From an uncultured Collinsella sp. (lineage in GTDB: Bacteria; Actinomycetota; Coriobacteriia; Coriobacteriales; Coriobacteriaceae), in NCBI GenBank assembly GCA_902475865.1, contig CABSBK010000018.1:1-10139 (forward strand): 10,139 bases of DNA, read 5' to 3'. This document shows, one piece after another, positions 1 to 6,401 of the stretch (the stretch's first letter is position 1; each line of letters begins with the position of its first letter). The notes beneath the pieces are model-generated. The model was not told the origin of the DNA. It saw only the letters and a program-made list of their open reading frames with translations, and did not search any database. The position numbers and the translations under genes were made by a program.

Positions 1-26
1 GTCGGGTTCGAATCCCGGCGCATGGG
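1..26 (+). tRNA. 3' end of a tRNA gene (truncated by window edge)
   Basis: Only the T arm and the 3' acceptor strand are inside the window. Bases 2-6 (TCGGG) pair with 14-18 (CCCGG, one G-U pair) around the canonical seven-base T loop TTCGAAT at 7-13. Bases 19-25 would be the 3' acceptor strand and base 26 the discriminator. No CCA is encoded after it (TAG follows), unlike the tRNA-Glu next door. The anticodon lies outside the window, so the amino acid cannot be named. A hairpin terminator follows within a few bases, as expected for the end of a tRNA transcript. Confidence 0.7.
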
Positions 27-30
27 TAGC

Positions 31-64
31 AAAAAGCCCGCTACCGAATTGGTAACGGGCTTCT
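31..64. terminator. Bidirectional intrinsic terminator between two converging tRNAs
   Basis: AAGCCCG (34-40) pairs with CGGGCTT (56-62) and TACC (42-45) pairs with GGTA (51-54), with a small C/A mismatch between the two blocks and a GAATT loop. Read on the - strand, the stem is followed directly by TTTTT (complement of 31-35), a good U-tract for ending tRNA-Glu. Read on the + strand, the tail is the weaker TTCT, which may still end the partial tRNA at 1-26. One element therefore seems to serve both convergent tRNA genes. Confidence 0.8.
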
Positions 65-73
65 CAGATTCTG

Positions 74-150
74 TGGTGCCCCCAGCGGGATTCGAACCCG
101 CGATATCCACCTTGAAAGGGTGGCGTCCTTGGCCGCTAGACGATGGGGAC
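74..150 (-). tRNA. tRNA-Glu (anticodon UUC)
   Basis: The - strand folds as a complete cloverleaf. The acceptor GTCCCCA (150 to 144) pairs with TGGGGGC (84 to 78) with one T-G pair. The anticodon stem CCACC/GGTGG encloses the loop CTTTCAA, so the anticodon is TTC, reading GAA/GAG glutamate codons. The T arm GCGGG-TTCGAAT-CCCGC is perfect. The discriminator is A and the CCA end is encoded in the gene (complement of 74-76). A likely -10 box lies 11 bp upstream and a hairpin with a T-tract lies downstream, so it looks like a single-tRNA transcription unit. Confidence 0.96.
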
Positions 151-160
151 AGCGGGAAAG

Positions 161-166
161 AGTATA
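161..166 (-). promoter_or_regulatory. Putative -10 box of tRNA-Glu
   Basis: The - strand reads TATACT (five of six matches to TATAAT). Its 3' edge is 10 bp upstream of the mature tRNA 5' end at 150, which puts the expected transcription start at about 154, only a few bases before the tRNA. I could not find a convincing -35 at normal spacing; the best 17-bp-spaced hexamer is TACGCA. Position and -10 quality support it, the missing -35 does not. Confidence 0.5.
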
Positions 167-210
167 GCAGACTTTTTTGCCGGTGCGTATATCGATGGCA
201 AACTGGAAAA

Positions 211-242
211 CCACCACAAAGGTGCCTGTCCCTTTGTAGTGG
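211..242 (-). repeat. REP-like hairpin with GGGACAGG core; possible terminator of the murT-gatD operon
   Basis: Bases 211-222 pair with 231-242 over 12 positions; the only mismatch (C215/A238) becomes a U-G pair in - strand RNA. The loop is 8 bases. On the - strand the arm ends in CAAAGG and continues GACAGGCA, then CCTTTG. The same plan, CAAAGGG-(G)-N-CAGG-...-CTTTG, recurs at 7555-7585. It starts 8 bp after the stop codon of the MurT-GatD gene and is followed on the - strand by TTTT, so it could also end that transcript. The short GGGACAGG-type hairpin resembles repeats associated with REP-associated tyrosine transposases in other bacteria; no such transposase is in this window, so that link is inference. 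Confidence 0.6.
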
Positions 243-249
243 CGGGGCG

Positions 250-2427
250 TTAGGGGAGGAGCTTCATGGCGGCGTCGTGGGCGGCGTGCTCGTAGGTGTC
301 ATCGAGGGGCTTGAGCGGCAGCAGGGCTGTGGCCTGCGCATCGCCGCGGCGCTCGAGGGCGTGCGCGATGAGCCAGTCGGCGAGCTCGGGGTTCTTGGGC
401 AGCGCCGGACCATGCAGGTACGTGCCGATGACGCCCTTGTAGATCAGACCCTCAAAGCCATCGTCACCGTTGTTGCCGGTGCCCGTGACGACGGACGTTC
501 CGAGCGGCGTGGCATCTGTATCGAGCAGGGTGCGGCCGCCGTGGTTCTCGAATCCCACAAAGGGCTCGGGTGCCAGGTCGGTCTTGACGGCGACGTTGCC
601 TATCAGACGGTCGGAGCCGCGCACGGTCTCGGCGGCAATGATGCCCATGCCCTCAATGCGATCTTCGCCCATATAGTACGAACGGCCGAGCAGCTGATAG
701 CTGCCGCAGATGGCGAGCAGCGAACCGCCGTCCTCAACATAGGCCGCAACCTTGTCTTTTTGAGCGAGCAGCTCGTGCGCCACGGCCAGCTGGTCGCGAT
801 CGGAGCCGCCGCCCATCATGACGATATCGGCGTCGGTGAGATCGAGCGACTCGCCCATACGGACCTCGTCCACGCGCACGGGAATGCCACGCCAGGCGCA
901 GCGGCGCTCGAGGGCGATGACGTTGCCGCCGTCGCCATAGAGGTTGAGGGCATCGGGGTACAGATAGACGATGCGCAGGGGGCGCGAAAGCTCGACCGGC
1001 GCGACGCCGACGGGGACAGCGCTCCCATCGGCGCGTGTTACGGCGCAGGAGGCAACCGAGCTCGCATCGGTATCCTTAAGCCCGTCGAGCTCCTTGACCA
1101 GCGGCGGAAAGGCCGTGTAGTTGGCGACGGCATAGAAAGTGTCGCCGGCGGCTTCATCCCCAACGGCGCCGATCGCCTGCTCGATATTCGAGATGATGAC
1201 GGCGTCAATGCCGGCGTACTTGAGGCGCACCTGCATATCGTGCGCGCGCGTGCCGCCGGCAAAGGCGACAAGCCCCGTTGTATCGGCGATGCGCTCAAAG
1301 TCGACGTCGTAGATCCACGATACATCGTGGCCATCGGCATCGTTGTCGTTCAGGAAAAAGGCGCAGAGCCTGCCACCTGCCGTCTTGATGGACTGGATCT
1401 GGCGATCAAAGCCCACGGGATTCTTGGCCAGATTGGCCTCGACGGTTCGGCCGGCGATATTCCAACGGCCCATGCGACCACCTGCTGGCACGTAGGCGTC
1501 GAGCGTAGGCTGCAGGCGTGCGGTGTCCACGCCCAGCTCGTGGGTGGCGAAGAAGGCTGCGGCTACGTTGTAGACCATATACAGGCCGTTGTAGCGCGTG
1601 GCGATGTGTACGGCAGCCGCGTCGGGCGCAGATCCAAAGACCAGGTCAAAGCCGTAGCCGTCGCAGCCGAGCTCCACGCCCGTCACGCGACGGACAAGCG
1701 CGGGGCGGGCCCAGCCGCACGAGGGACAATGGTATGCGCCAAGCTGTCCGTACTGCACATAGTCGTACTCCAACGGTGCGTTGCACTGTGAGCAAAAACG
1801 CGAGTCGCTAATGCGGTCGGACTCGGTGTTGGTGGCGCCGTCGATGCCAAAGGCGATGCTTGCATTGGGAACGCGCGCGGCGATCGCGGCACACAGCGGA
1901 TCGTCGGCGTTATAGATGAGCGTCGTTGCCGGCGAAAGCTCCAACGCATGGGCGATGACGTCTTGGGTATGGTCGATCTCGCCGTAGCGATCCAGCTGGT
2001 CACGGAACAGGTTGAGCAGCACAAAGTACGTCGGCTTGAGCTTGGGCAGAACGCGCACCGTGTAGAGCTCGTCGCATTCAAAAACGCCCACGCGTTTGCC
2101 GCTGCTGGTGTGCTTAAGATCGCTGCGGGCCTCGAGCAGAGCACCCACCACACCAGGCTCCATATTGTTGCCGGCACGGTTGCACACCACGGTAGCACCG
2201 CTGGCAGCAACGGCGTCGGCGATGAGGTTGGAGGTGGTGGTCTTGCCATTAGTGCCGGTGATCACCACGCTGCGGTCGACCAGGCTCGCGAGGTCGCTTA
2301 GCAGCTCGGGGTCGATCTTCATGGCGATGCGGCCGGGAAGCACGCCGCCCTGGCGCTTAAGGACGGAGCGCAGCCCCCAGCGAGCGATATCGCTCGAGGT
2401 GCAGGCGAGAGATGAGCGGAGATTCAT
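250..2427 (-). CDS. MurT-GatD fusion: lipid II isoglutaminyl synthase (glutamine-hydrolysing), single chain of 725 residues
   Basis: MurT-GatD converts the alpha-carboxyl of D-glutamate in lipid II to D-isoglutamine, using ATP and ammonia released from glutamine, at the cytoplasmic face of the membrane. The N-terminal half is a full MurT: the P-loop TGTNGKTTT is at 58-66, the four-cysteine zinc ribbon at C212, C215, C234 and C237, and the MurT C-terminal domain with DNDADGHDVSW at 361-371. The C-terminal part, from about 484, is a full GatD class I glutaminase: GGGSDR at 539-544, nucleophile C574 in LLAICGSYQLLG, GFENHGGRT at 625-633, and catalytic H672 in GTYLHGP. The linker, about 450-483, is poor in recognisable motifs. 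In Staphylococcus aureus these are two proteins encoded side by side in the order murT-gatD, the same order as the fused domains. The ATG start has AGGA 8 bases upstream. It is the last gene of a three-gene operon. All key residues are present, so it should be active. Confidence 0.95.
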   Translation of the reverse strand: MNLRSSLACTSSDIARWGLRSVLKRQGGVLPGRIAMKIDPELLSDLASLVDRSVVITGTNGKTTTSNLIADAVAASGATVVCNRAGNNMEPGVVGALLEARSDLKHTSSGKRVGVFECDELYTVRVLPKLKPTYFVLLNLFRDQLDRYGEIDHTQDVIAHALELSPATTLIYNADDPLCAAIAARVPNASIAFGIDGATNTESDRISDSRFCSQCNAPLEYDYVQYGQLGAYHCPSCGWARPALVRRVTGVELGCDGYGFDLVFGSAPDAAAVHIATRYNGLYMVYNVAAAFFATHELGVDTARLQPTLDAYVPAGGRMGRWNIAGRTVEANLAKNPVGFDRQIQSIKTAGGRLCAFFLNDNDADGHDVSWIYDVDFERIADTTGLVAFAGGTRAHDMQVRLKYAGIDAVIISNIEQAIGAVGDEAAGDTFYAVANYTAFPPLVKELDGLKDTDASSVASCAVTRADGSAVPVGVAPVELSRPLRIVYLYPDALNLYGDGGNVIALERRCAWRGIPVRVDEVRMGESLDLTDADIVMMGGGSDRDQLAVAHELLAQKDKVAAYVEDGGSLLAICGSYQLLGRSYYMGEDRIEGMGIIAAETVRGSDRLIGNVAVKTDLAPEPFVGFENHGGRTLLDTDATPLGTSVVTGTGNNGDDGFEGLIYKGVIGTYLHGPALPKNPELADWLIAHALERRGDAQATALLPLKPLDDTYEHAAHDAAMKLLP

Positions 2428-2472
2428 GAAGCCGTTCCTAACATAGATGACATGGTCGGGGCGATTGCGTCG

Positions 2473-3516
2473 CTAAAAGCCGTAGCGGCGCGCAAATTCC
2501 TGGGCAAGCTGCGATACATCTTCGCAGGCGTTGGCCCAGGGGGCAAAGTCGGGGGTGTCCGAGATAATGCCGTCGGCTTCCCAAACCGCCTGGTGCGAGA
2601 GGTCCCAGGGGTCGCGTGGCTCGGGTCGGCAGGGAAGGTACGGCGTCTGGTACATGGGGTTCAGCAAGAAGAACGCGCCGCCCTCGCAACGGTTAGCGAA
2701 CTCACGCAGCGCGCGCGTCGCCGGGCGCATCTTGCTTGTTTTGAACAGCAGGATCGTGCGGGCGAGCAGGTACCAAGGAGAGTTTTCGAGTGCGTCTGCC
2801 CCCATCTGTTCCTCAAGCTGGTGTGCCAGGGCAAAAAAGCCGTCCTGGTCTTCCAAGCGGGCGAGGGCAAGCAGCACGGTGCCGGCAGCTCGGGTGGGAT
2901 AGCCGGCTGCCTTAAGGACGCGGCGGGCGTAGTTGGCAGCAGCACGGTAACGAGCGCTCGCCATGCACAGCTGCGAGATGGCCTCGAGCGTGTGGAGCCA
3001 CCCGATAAGCGCCGGCTCGCTCACGGTAAGGTCTGCTGCGGTGACACCGTCGGCCAAAACATTATTGGCCCAGTAGTGCGGGGCCTCCATATCAAACCCG
3101 GGCACGCTCTGTTGCAGGTAGTCGGCGGTGCTCGCCTCGAGCTTCATCAGGTCGCCCAGGCAGGCATCGACGGGCGTGTCCGCCAGGATGATGGCGAGCA
3201 GCTGGGCATCGACGGCCAACGCATCGACGCGGACGATCTTGAGCAGCTCATCGCGCATATCGTCGAACAGACGGTTGCGCGTCTGCTCAAACTCCTCGTC
3301 GCTGCCCATGTCTTCGATGCGACGAAGCTCGTCAAGCAAATGACGATGAACGCCGGCATAGGACAGCAGCGCTTGGGCATGTTCGGTTTGCGCATACTTG
3401 TGAGGGTTTGCGCTGATGTCGTTATGGACAAGCTCGCGTGCTGCATCGGTGAGTTCGGGGTGCGACGCCAGATAGGTGCGCTCCAGATAGGCGGGGATGT
3501 AGACGCTCGGATCCAT
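2473..3516 (-). CDS. Helical-repeat (TPR-like) protein of unknown function, downstream paralogue
   Basis: A 347-residue soluble protein with no signal peptide or membrane segment. It is rich in Ala/Leu amphipathic helices with TPR-like spacing, for example 168-222 and 246-285, so I read it as an alpha-solenoid, probably protein-binding. I do not recognise catalytic motifs. It resembles its upstream neighbour along most of its length: the block from WLHTLEAISQ to LALARLED (173-223) matches WLAALASRAL to LAMAKLE (158-205) there, and SPWYLLA (246-252) matches DPWTLIA (240-246). The ATG overlaps the stop of the upstream gene (TAATG) and has GGGAGGAG seven bases upstream, so translation is probably coupled. 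The stop lies 45 bp before the MurT-GatD start with no terminator between, which suggests one transcript. A role in cell-wall synthesis is a guess from position only. Confidence 0.8.
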   Translation of the reverse strand: MDPSVYIPAYLERTYLASHPELTDAARELVHNDISANPHKYAQTEHAQALLSYAGVHRHLLDELRRIEDMGSDEEFEQTRNRLFDDMRDELLKIVRVDALAVDAQLLAIILADTPVDACLGDLMKLEASTADYLQQSVPGFDMEAPHYWANNVLADGVTAADLTVSEPALIGWLHTLEAISQLCMASARYRAAANYARRVLKAAGYPTRAAGTVLLALARLEDQDGFFALAHQLEEQMGADALENSPWYLLARTILLFKTSKMRPATRALREFANRCEGGAFFLLNPMYQTPYLPCRPEPRDPWDLSHQAVWEADGIISDTPDFAPWANACEDVSQLAQEFARRYGF

Positions 3517-4592
3517 TAGAGGTCTCCTCCCTTAAACGGCAAACCCTGCTCGGCCGCGCGCAGGGTTCGTTCGTCGATCTGGGAGCGCACGATGTCGTTG
3601 GTGGCGACCCAGGCGGCAAAGCTGGCGTTGTCGGGCGCGCCTAGGCCCTCCTGCAGCACCGGCGTCGCCTCGGACAGGGCAAGGACAAGCTCATCGGTGG
3701 AGCCCACACCCACGTTGACGCGAGCATAGACGCCATCGGGAAATTCGGTTTGGAAGTAGAGCGCCTCGGCTGCGTGCGGGCATGAGCGCACCAGGATACG
3801 CAGATAGTGTTCGGCACCCTCGTAGTCCAGCTCGCGCCAGGCTGCGCTCATCAGCGCGATGAGCGTCCACGGGTCCAGGTCGCGCTCCGCATCTTTGGGG
3901 CGGCGGCGCAGCGGGGTATTCGCGAGATAGGGTACGGAGTGGGCGGAACGAAAACGCTTGAGCTCCTCGGCAGGGTATTCAAGCTTTGCCATGGCGAGCA
4001 TTGCGGTGTGGCGGACGCCAGCGGGGTCGTTGGGCGCAAAGTCCAGGCTGCGATTCGCGGCATCCAGCGACATGCGGTAGCGGCCGCTAATGAGCGCGCG
4101 CGATGCCAAGGCGGCAAGCCAGCGCAGGTAGGGACGGCGGGTCAGGTCGCCTGCGGCCTCGCGCTCGTAGGGGTCCTGCGCCGAGGCGATTTTGAGCGCT
4201 AGGTCGTGCTCGACCTCATCGCACTTGGACACCAGATACTGCACGTATTCCTCGTTGGATTCGGCGGTGAGCGCCGTCAGCATGCGCTGGGCGTCCCAGT
4301 TGGCCGGATCGAGTGCGGCCGCCTCGCGGAGCATGTTCTCGGCAGCTGCCTCTTCCTGCTCTGCCTGGGTATCGTCAGGGATAAAGGGAATGCGGTAGTC
4401 GACAGCCTCGACCACCTTGGCAATGAGGTGCCCGGCGCGGTCGCGGTCGTGCACGATGAGCGGTGCGGGGTTGCGGGTGAATTGTTCCATCAGACGCTCG
4501 ACGGCGGGGCCGTCGGTGAGTGGAATATTGTCGCGGCGCAAGGCCTCAAGAACGAGGCGATGGCAATCCTCTTGAATGGGGTCGAATGCCAT
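3516..4592 (-). CDS. Helical-repeat (TPR-like) protein of unknown function, first gene of the murT-gatD operon
   Basis: A 358-residue soluble, mostly helical protein. The best TPR-like stretches are about 82-106 (AENMLREAAALDPANWDAQ, with the usual D-P at the end of the second helix), 156-206 (including RYRMSLDAANRSLDFAPNDP) and 240-285. No catalytic motif, signal peptide or membrane segment is seen. The open frame extends upstream to a TTG at 4622, but the ATG at 4592 has a near-perfect AAAGGAGG four bases upstream and is chosen as the start. It heads the operon, shares one base with the next gene, and appears paralogous to it. The function cannot be told; protein scaffolding is the neutral reading. 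Confidence 0.8.
   Translation of the reverse strand: MAFDPIQEDCHRLVLEALRRDNIPLTDGPAVERLMEQFTRNPAPLIVHDRDRAGHLIAKVVEAVDYRIPFIPDDTQAEQEEAAAENMLREAAALDPANWDAQRMLTALTAESNEEYVQYLVSKCDEVEHDLALKIASAQDPYEREAAGDLTRRPYLRWLAALASRALISGRYRMSLDAANRSLDFAPNDPAGVRHTAMLAMAKLEYPAEELKRFRSAHSVPYLANTPLRRRPKDAERDLDPWTLIALMSAAWRELDYEGAEHYLRILVRSCPHAAEALYFQTEFPDGVYARVNVGVGSTDELVLALSEATPVLQEGLGAPDNASFAAWVATNDIVRSQIDERTLRAAEQGLPFKGGDL
3524..3531 (-). promoter_or_regulatory. Internal ribosome binding site for the second TPR-like gene
   Basis: The - strand GGGAGGAG lies inside the last codons of the first TPR-like gene, seven bases before the ATG that overlaps its TAA stop (TAATG). This arrangement suggests termination-reinitiation coupling and similar amounts of the two paralogues. 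Confidence 0.7.
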
Positions 4593-4596
4593 GGGG

Positions 4597-4604
4597 CCTC
4601 CTTT
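4597..4604 (-). promoter_or_regulatory. Start-deciding ribosome binding site of the first TPR-like gene
   Basis: The - strand AAAGGAGG is followed by CCCC and then ATG at 4592. It fixes the start at 4592 rather than the in-frame TTG 30 bases upstream, which has no such site. Confidence 0.8.
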
Positions 4605-4630
4605 GCTGCGGTTAGGGTTCAAATCATCTC

Positions 4631-4636
4631 TATATA
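4631..4636 (-). promoter_or_regulatory. Possible -10 box of the TPR/murT-gatD operon
   Basis: The - strand reads TATATA inside an AT-rich patch (CTTTATATAGAG), about 38 bp upstream of the first ATG, which would give a leader of roughly 30 bases. No -35 resembling TTGACA is found at 16-18 bp spacing, so this is only the most plausible candidate in the region. Confidence 0.3.
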
Positions 4637-4842
4637 AAGTTCTAGTTTACCCGCATGTGGCACACCGGGGGTGCCGCACTTGGACTTGCACCTTTGCACC
4701 ACGAAGACGGATGTCGCACAAATGTCGGCACCTCGGTTGCGCGGGTGGTATCACAGTGCCGTAAACGGTCGATTTTTGGCGGCGAACGGGGCACATTTTG
4801 GAGGGGCACAGTCCTGCCCGGGATATGTAGTCAACCCTGATA

Positions 4843-4907
4843 AAACGTTTGCCCAGCTTGGGAGTATGAATGTCCCACAAGGGTCTTCAGGGATAGAAAA
4901 AACGTTT
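4843..4907. promoter_or_regulatory. Pair of AAACGTTT palindromes, possible LacI-family operators
   Basis: The 8-bp palindrome AAACGTTT occurs at 4843-4850 and 4900-4907, with centres 57 bp apart. The second extends on the - strand to ATGAAACGTTT. A central CG in an A/T-flanked palindrome is typical of LacI-family (including CcpA-like) operators, which often occur in pairs. The full CcpA consensus is not met, and no regulator gene is nearby, so the identity of the binding protein is open. The pair lies 190-250 bp upstream of the alcohol dehydrogenase start. Confidence 0.4.
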
Positions 4908-5026
4908 CATCATTATCGGCTTTAGGTGAATAACTGACCAACCAGAACGGTAAAATAGTGTTTGTCTGAGCGTTGAGACGTTTAGACATCGCGCATTGTC
5001 ATCGCCGGCAACGCGCAAACCGGTCC

Positions 5027-5053
5027 TAACGGAGCCAATTGGGTGCTCCGTTA
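5027..5053 (+). promoter_or_regulatory. Perfect 9-bp inverted repeat in the probable leader of the Fe-alcohol dehydrogenase gene
   Basis: TAACGGAGC (5027-5035) and GCTCCGTTA (5045-5053) are exact inverted copies around a 9-base spacer. They end 28 bp before the AGGAGG of the next gene. No T-tract follows (TATACGC), so it is not a standard terminator. It could be an operator for a dimeric regulator or an RNA hairpin in the 5' leader that affects stability or translation. Confidence 0.5.
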
Positions 5054-5081
5054 TATACGCAAGTCTAAGAGGGGCTTGTTT

Positions 5082-5087
5082 AGGAGG
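5082..5087 (+). promoter_or_regulatory. Start-deciding ribosome binding site of the Fe-alcohol dehydrogenase gene
   Basis: A consensus AGGAGG lies six bases before the ATG at 5094. It selects this start over an upstream in-frame start codon at 5043 that would overlap the inverted repeat and has no such site. Confidence 0.85.
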
Positions 5088-5093
5088 CACAGT

Positions 5094-6317
5094 ATGGGAC
5101 GTTTTACCAATCCTCGCGATCTGTACTTTGGTGAGGGCGCTCGCCACGAGGTGAAGAACCTCAAGGGCAAGAAGGCCATCATCGTTTCTGGCGGCAGCTC
5201 TATGCGCCGCGGCGGGTTCCTGCAGGACGTTGAGGCCGACCTTAAGGAAGGCGGTTTCGAGGTCAAGCTGTTCGAGGGCGTCGAGTCCGACCCGTCCATC
5301 GAGACGGTCATGAAGGGCGCCGAGGCCATGCGCGAGTTCGAGCCCGACTGGATTATCGCCATCGGCGGCGGCTCGCCCATCGATGCCGCTAAGGCCATGT
5401 GGGTCTTCTACGAGTATCCCGAGGAGTCCTTCGATAACATCATCCAGCCGTTCAGCTTCCCCGAGCTGCGTCAGAAGGCTCACTTCTGCGCCATCTCCTC
5501 TACCTCCGGCACCGCTACCGAGGTCACTGCCTTCTCCGTCATCACCGACTACGCCAAGGGCATCAAGTACCCGCTGGCCGACTTCAACATCACTCCTGAT
5601 GTCGCCATCGTCGACCCCGAGCTCACCTACACCATGCCCGCCAAGCTGTGCGCTCATACCGGCATGGACGCTCTGACCCACTGCATGGAGGCCTACGTTT
5701 CCACCTGCGCCTCTATGTTCACCGACGCCAACGCTCTGCACGGCATCCGCGAGATCGTCGAGTGGCTGCCCAAGTCCTATGCTGGCGACCATGAGGCCCG
5801 TCAGCACATGCACGAGGCTCAGTGCATCGCCGGTATCGCCTTCTCCTCGGGCCTGCTCGGCATCGTTCACTCCATGGCTCACAAGACCGGTGCAGCCTTT
5901 GAGAACGGTCACATCATCCACGGTGCTGCTAACGCCATGTACCTGGGCAAGGTCATCCAGTGGAACTCCAAGGACCCGCGTGCTGCCGAGCGTTATGCAT
6001 ACGTGGCCAAGGAGATCCTGCACCTTCCCGGCGAGACCAACGAGGAGCTCATCGCTGCGCTCGTCCAGAAGATTCGCGACCTCAACGACCAGCTCAACAT
6101 TCCGCAGTCCATCAAGGATTACGCGAATGGTGGCGTGAAGGTCGACGCCGAGAACCCGCAGATGGTTTCCGAGGAGGAGTTCCTCGCCAAGCTGCCCGAG
6201 ATCGCCGCGAACGCCGAGCAGGACGCCTGCACGCCCGAGAACCCGCGTGAGACCAAGGCTGCCGACTTCGAGAAGATTCTCAAGGCCTGCTACTACGACA
6301 CCGACATCGATTTCTAA
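5094..6317 (+). CDS. Iron-containing (class III) alcohol dehydrogenase
   Basis: A 407-residue NAD(P)H-dependent oxidoreductase of the Fe-ADH family (relatives: butanol dehydrogenase, FucO, AdhE C-terminal domain). Such enzymes reduce aldehydes to alcohols in fermentation, or run in reverse; the exact substrate cannot be told. The nucleotide-binding GGGSPIDAAKA is at 91-101 and SSTSGTATE at 135-143. Metal ligands by motif are D192 and H196 in GMDALTHCMEAY, H259 in VHSMAH, and H276 in IIHGAANAMYL. The spacing between the last two His is three residues longer than in FucO, as in a clostridial-type subfamily with a GHIIHG motif. The length is normal. The gene uses mostly C-ending codons and has a perfect ribosome binding site, which suggests high expression. 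A strong terminator follows 21 bp after the stop. Confidence 0.95.
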   Translation: MGRFTNPRDLYFGEGARHEVKNLKGKKAIIVSGGSSMRRGGFLQDVEADLKEGGFEVKLFEGVESDPSIETVMKGAEAMREFEPDWIIAIGGGSPIDAAKAMWVFYEYPEESFDNIIQPFSFPELRQKAHFCAISSTSGTATEVTAFSVITDYAKGIKYPLADFNITPDVAIVDPELTYTMPAKLCAHTGMDALTHCMEAYVSTCASMFTDANALHGIREIVEWLPKSYAGDHEARQHMHEAQCIAGIAFSSGLLGIVHSMAHKTGAAFENGHIIHGAANAMYLGKVIQWNSKDPRAAERYAYVAKEILHLPGETNEELIAALVQKIRDLNDQLNIPQSIKDYANGGVKVDAENPQMVSEEEFLAKLPEIAANAEQDACTPENPRETKAADFEKILKACYYDTDIDF

Positions 6318-6338
6318 TCGACTCTTGTTATCGTAACG

Positions 6339-6380
6339 AGGGGCTCCGCACGTATCTGTACGGAGCCCCTTTCTTTTTTT
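6339..6380 (+). terminator. Strong intrinsic terminator after the Fe-alcohol dehydrogenase gene
   Basis: AGGGGCTCCG (6339-6348) pairs perfectly with CGGAGCCCCT (6361-6370) around a 12-base loop, followed by TTCTTTTTTT. The T-tract ends only about 20 bases before the next gene's start codon, leaving little space for an independent promoter. Confidence 0.93.
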
Positions 6381-6401
6381 CTTTTAGAGAATGGGATAGT
6401 T

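Larger units (their letters stand above)
4593..5093. other. Divergent intergenic region without a convincing gene
   Basis: About 500 bp separate the leftward operon from the rightward dehydrogenase gene. Small open frames occur on both strands but lack ribosome binding sites and protein-like composition. Seen here: a short inverted repeat GGCAC/GTGCC at 4659-4675; two copies of GGGGCACA around 4788-4810, the second forming GGGCA-N6-TGCCC at 4804-4819; two AAACGTTT palindromes; and a 9-bp inverted repeat at 5027-5053. The AT-rich stretch 4890-4965, including TAAAAT at 4951-4956, may contain the rightward promoter, but I found no -35/-10 pair good enough to call. Confidence 0.55.

Noticed and set aside
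22..1791. Long open frame on the + strand (589 codons) opposite MurT-GatD
   Set aside because: It runs through the terminator and tRNA-Glu, has no ribosome binding site or recognisable motif, and lies antisense to a gene with all its catalytic motifs. Long antisense frames are common with GC-rich biased codon use.
2452..3519. + strand open frame of 355 codons opposite the second TPR-like gene
   Set aside because: It mirrors the - strand gene almost exactly in extent. The - strand gene has a ribosome binding site, stop-start overlap and a paralogue next to it; the + frame has none of these.
4659..4675. Short inverted repeat GGCAC/GTGCC as a terminator
   Set aside because: The stem is only five clean base pairs and no T-tract follows on either strand.
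4576..4925. Small open frames in the divergent intergenic region
   Set aside because: They overlap each other on both strands, lack ribosome binding sites, and have Arg/Cys/Thr-rich compositions without periodic structure.
4887..6023. - strand open frame of 378 codons opposite the Fe-alcohol dehydrogenase
   Set aside because: It is antisense to a protein with full family motifs, has no start signal of its own, and shows the His/Gly/Val-rich composition typical of a shadow frame.
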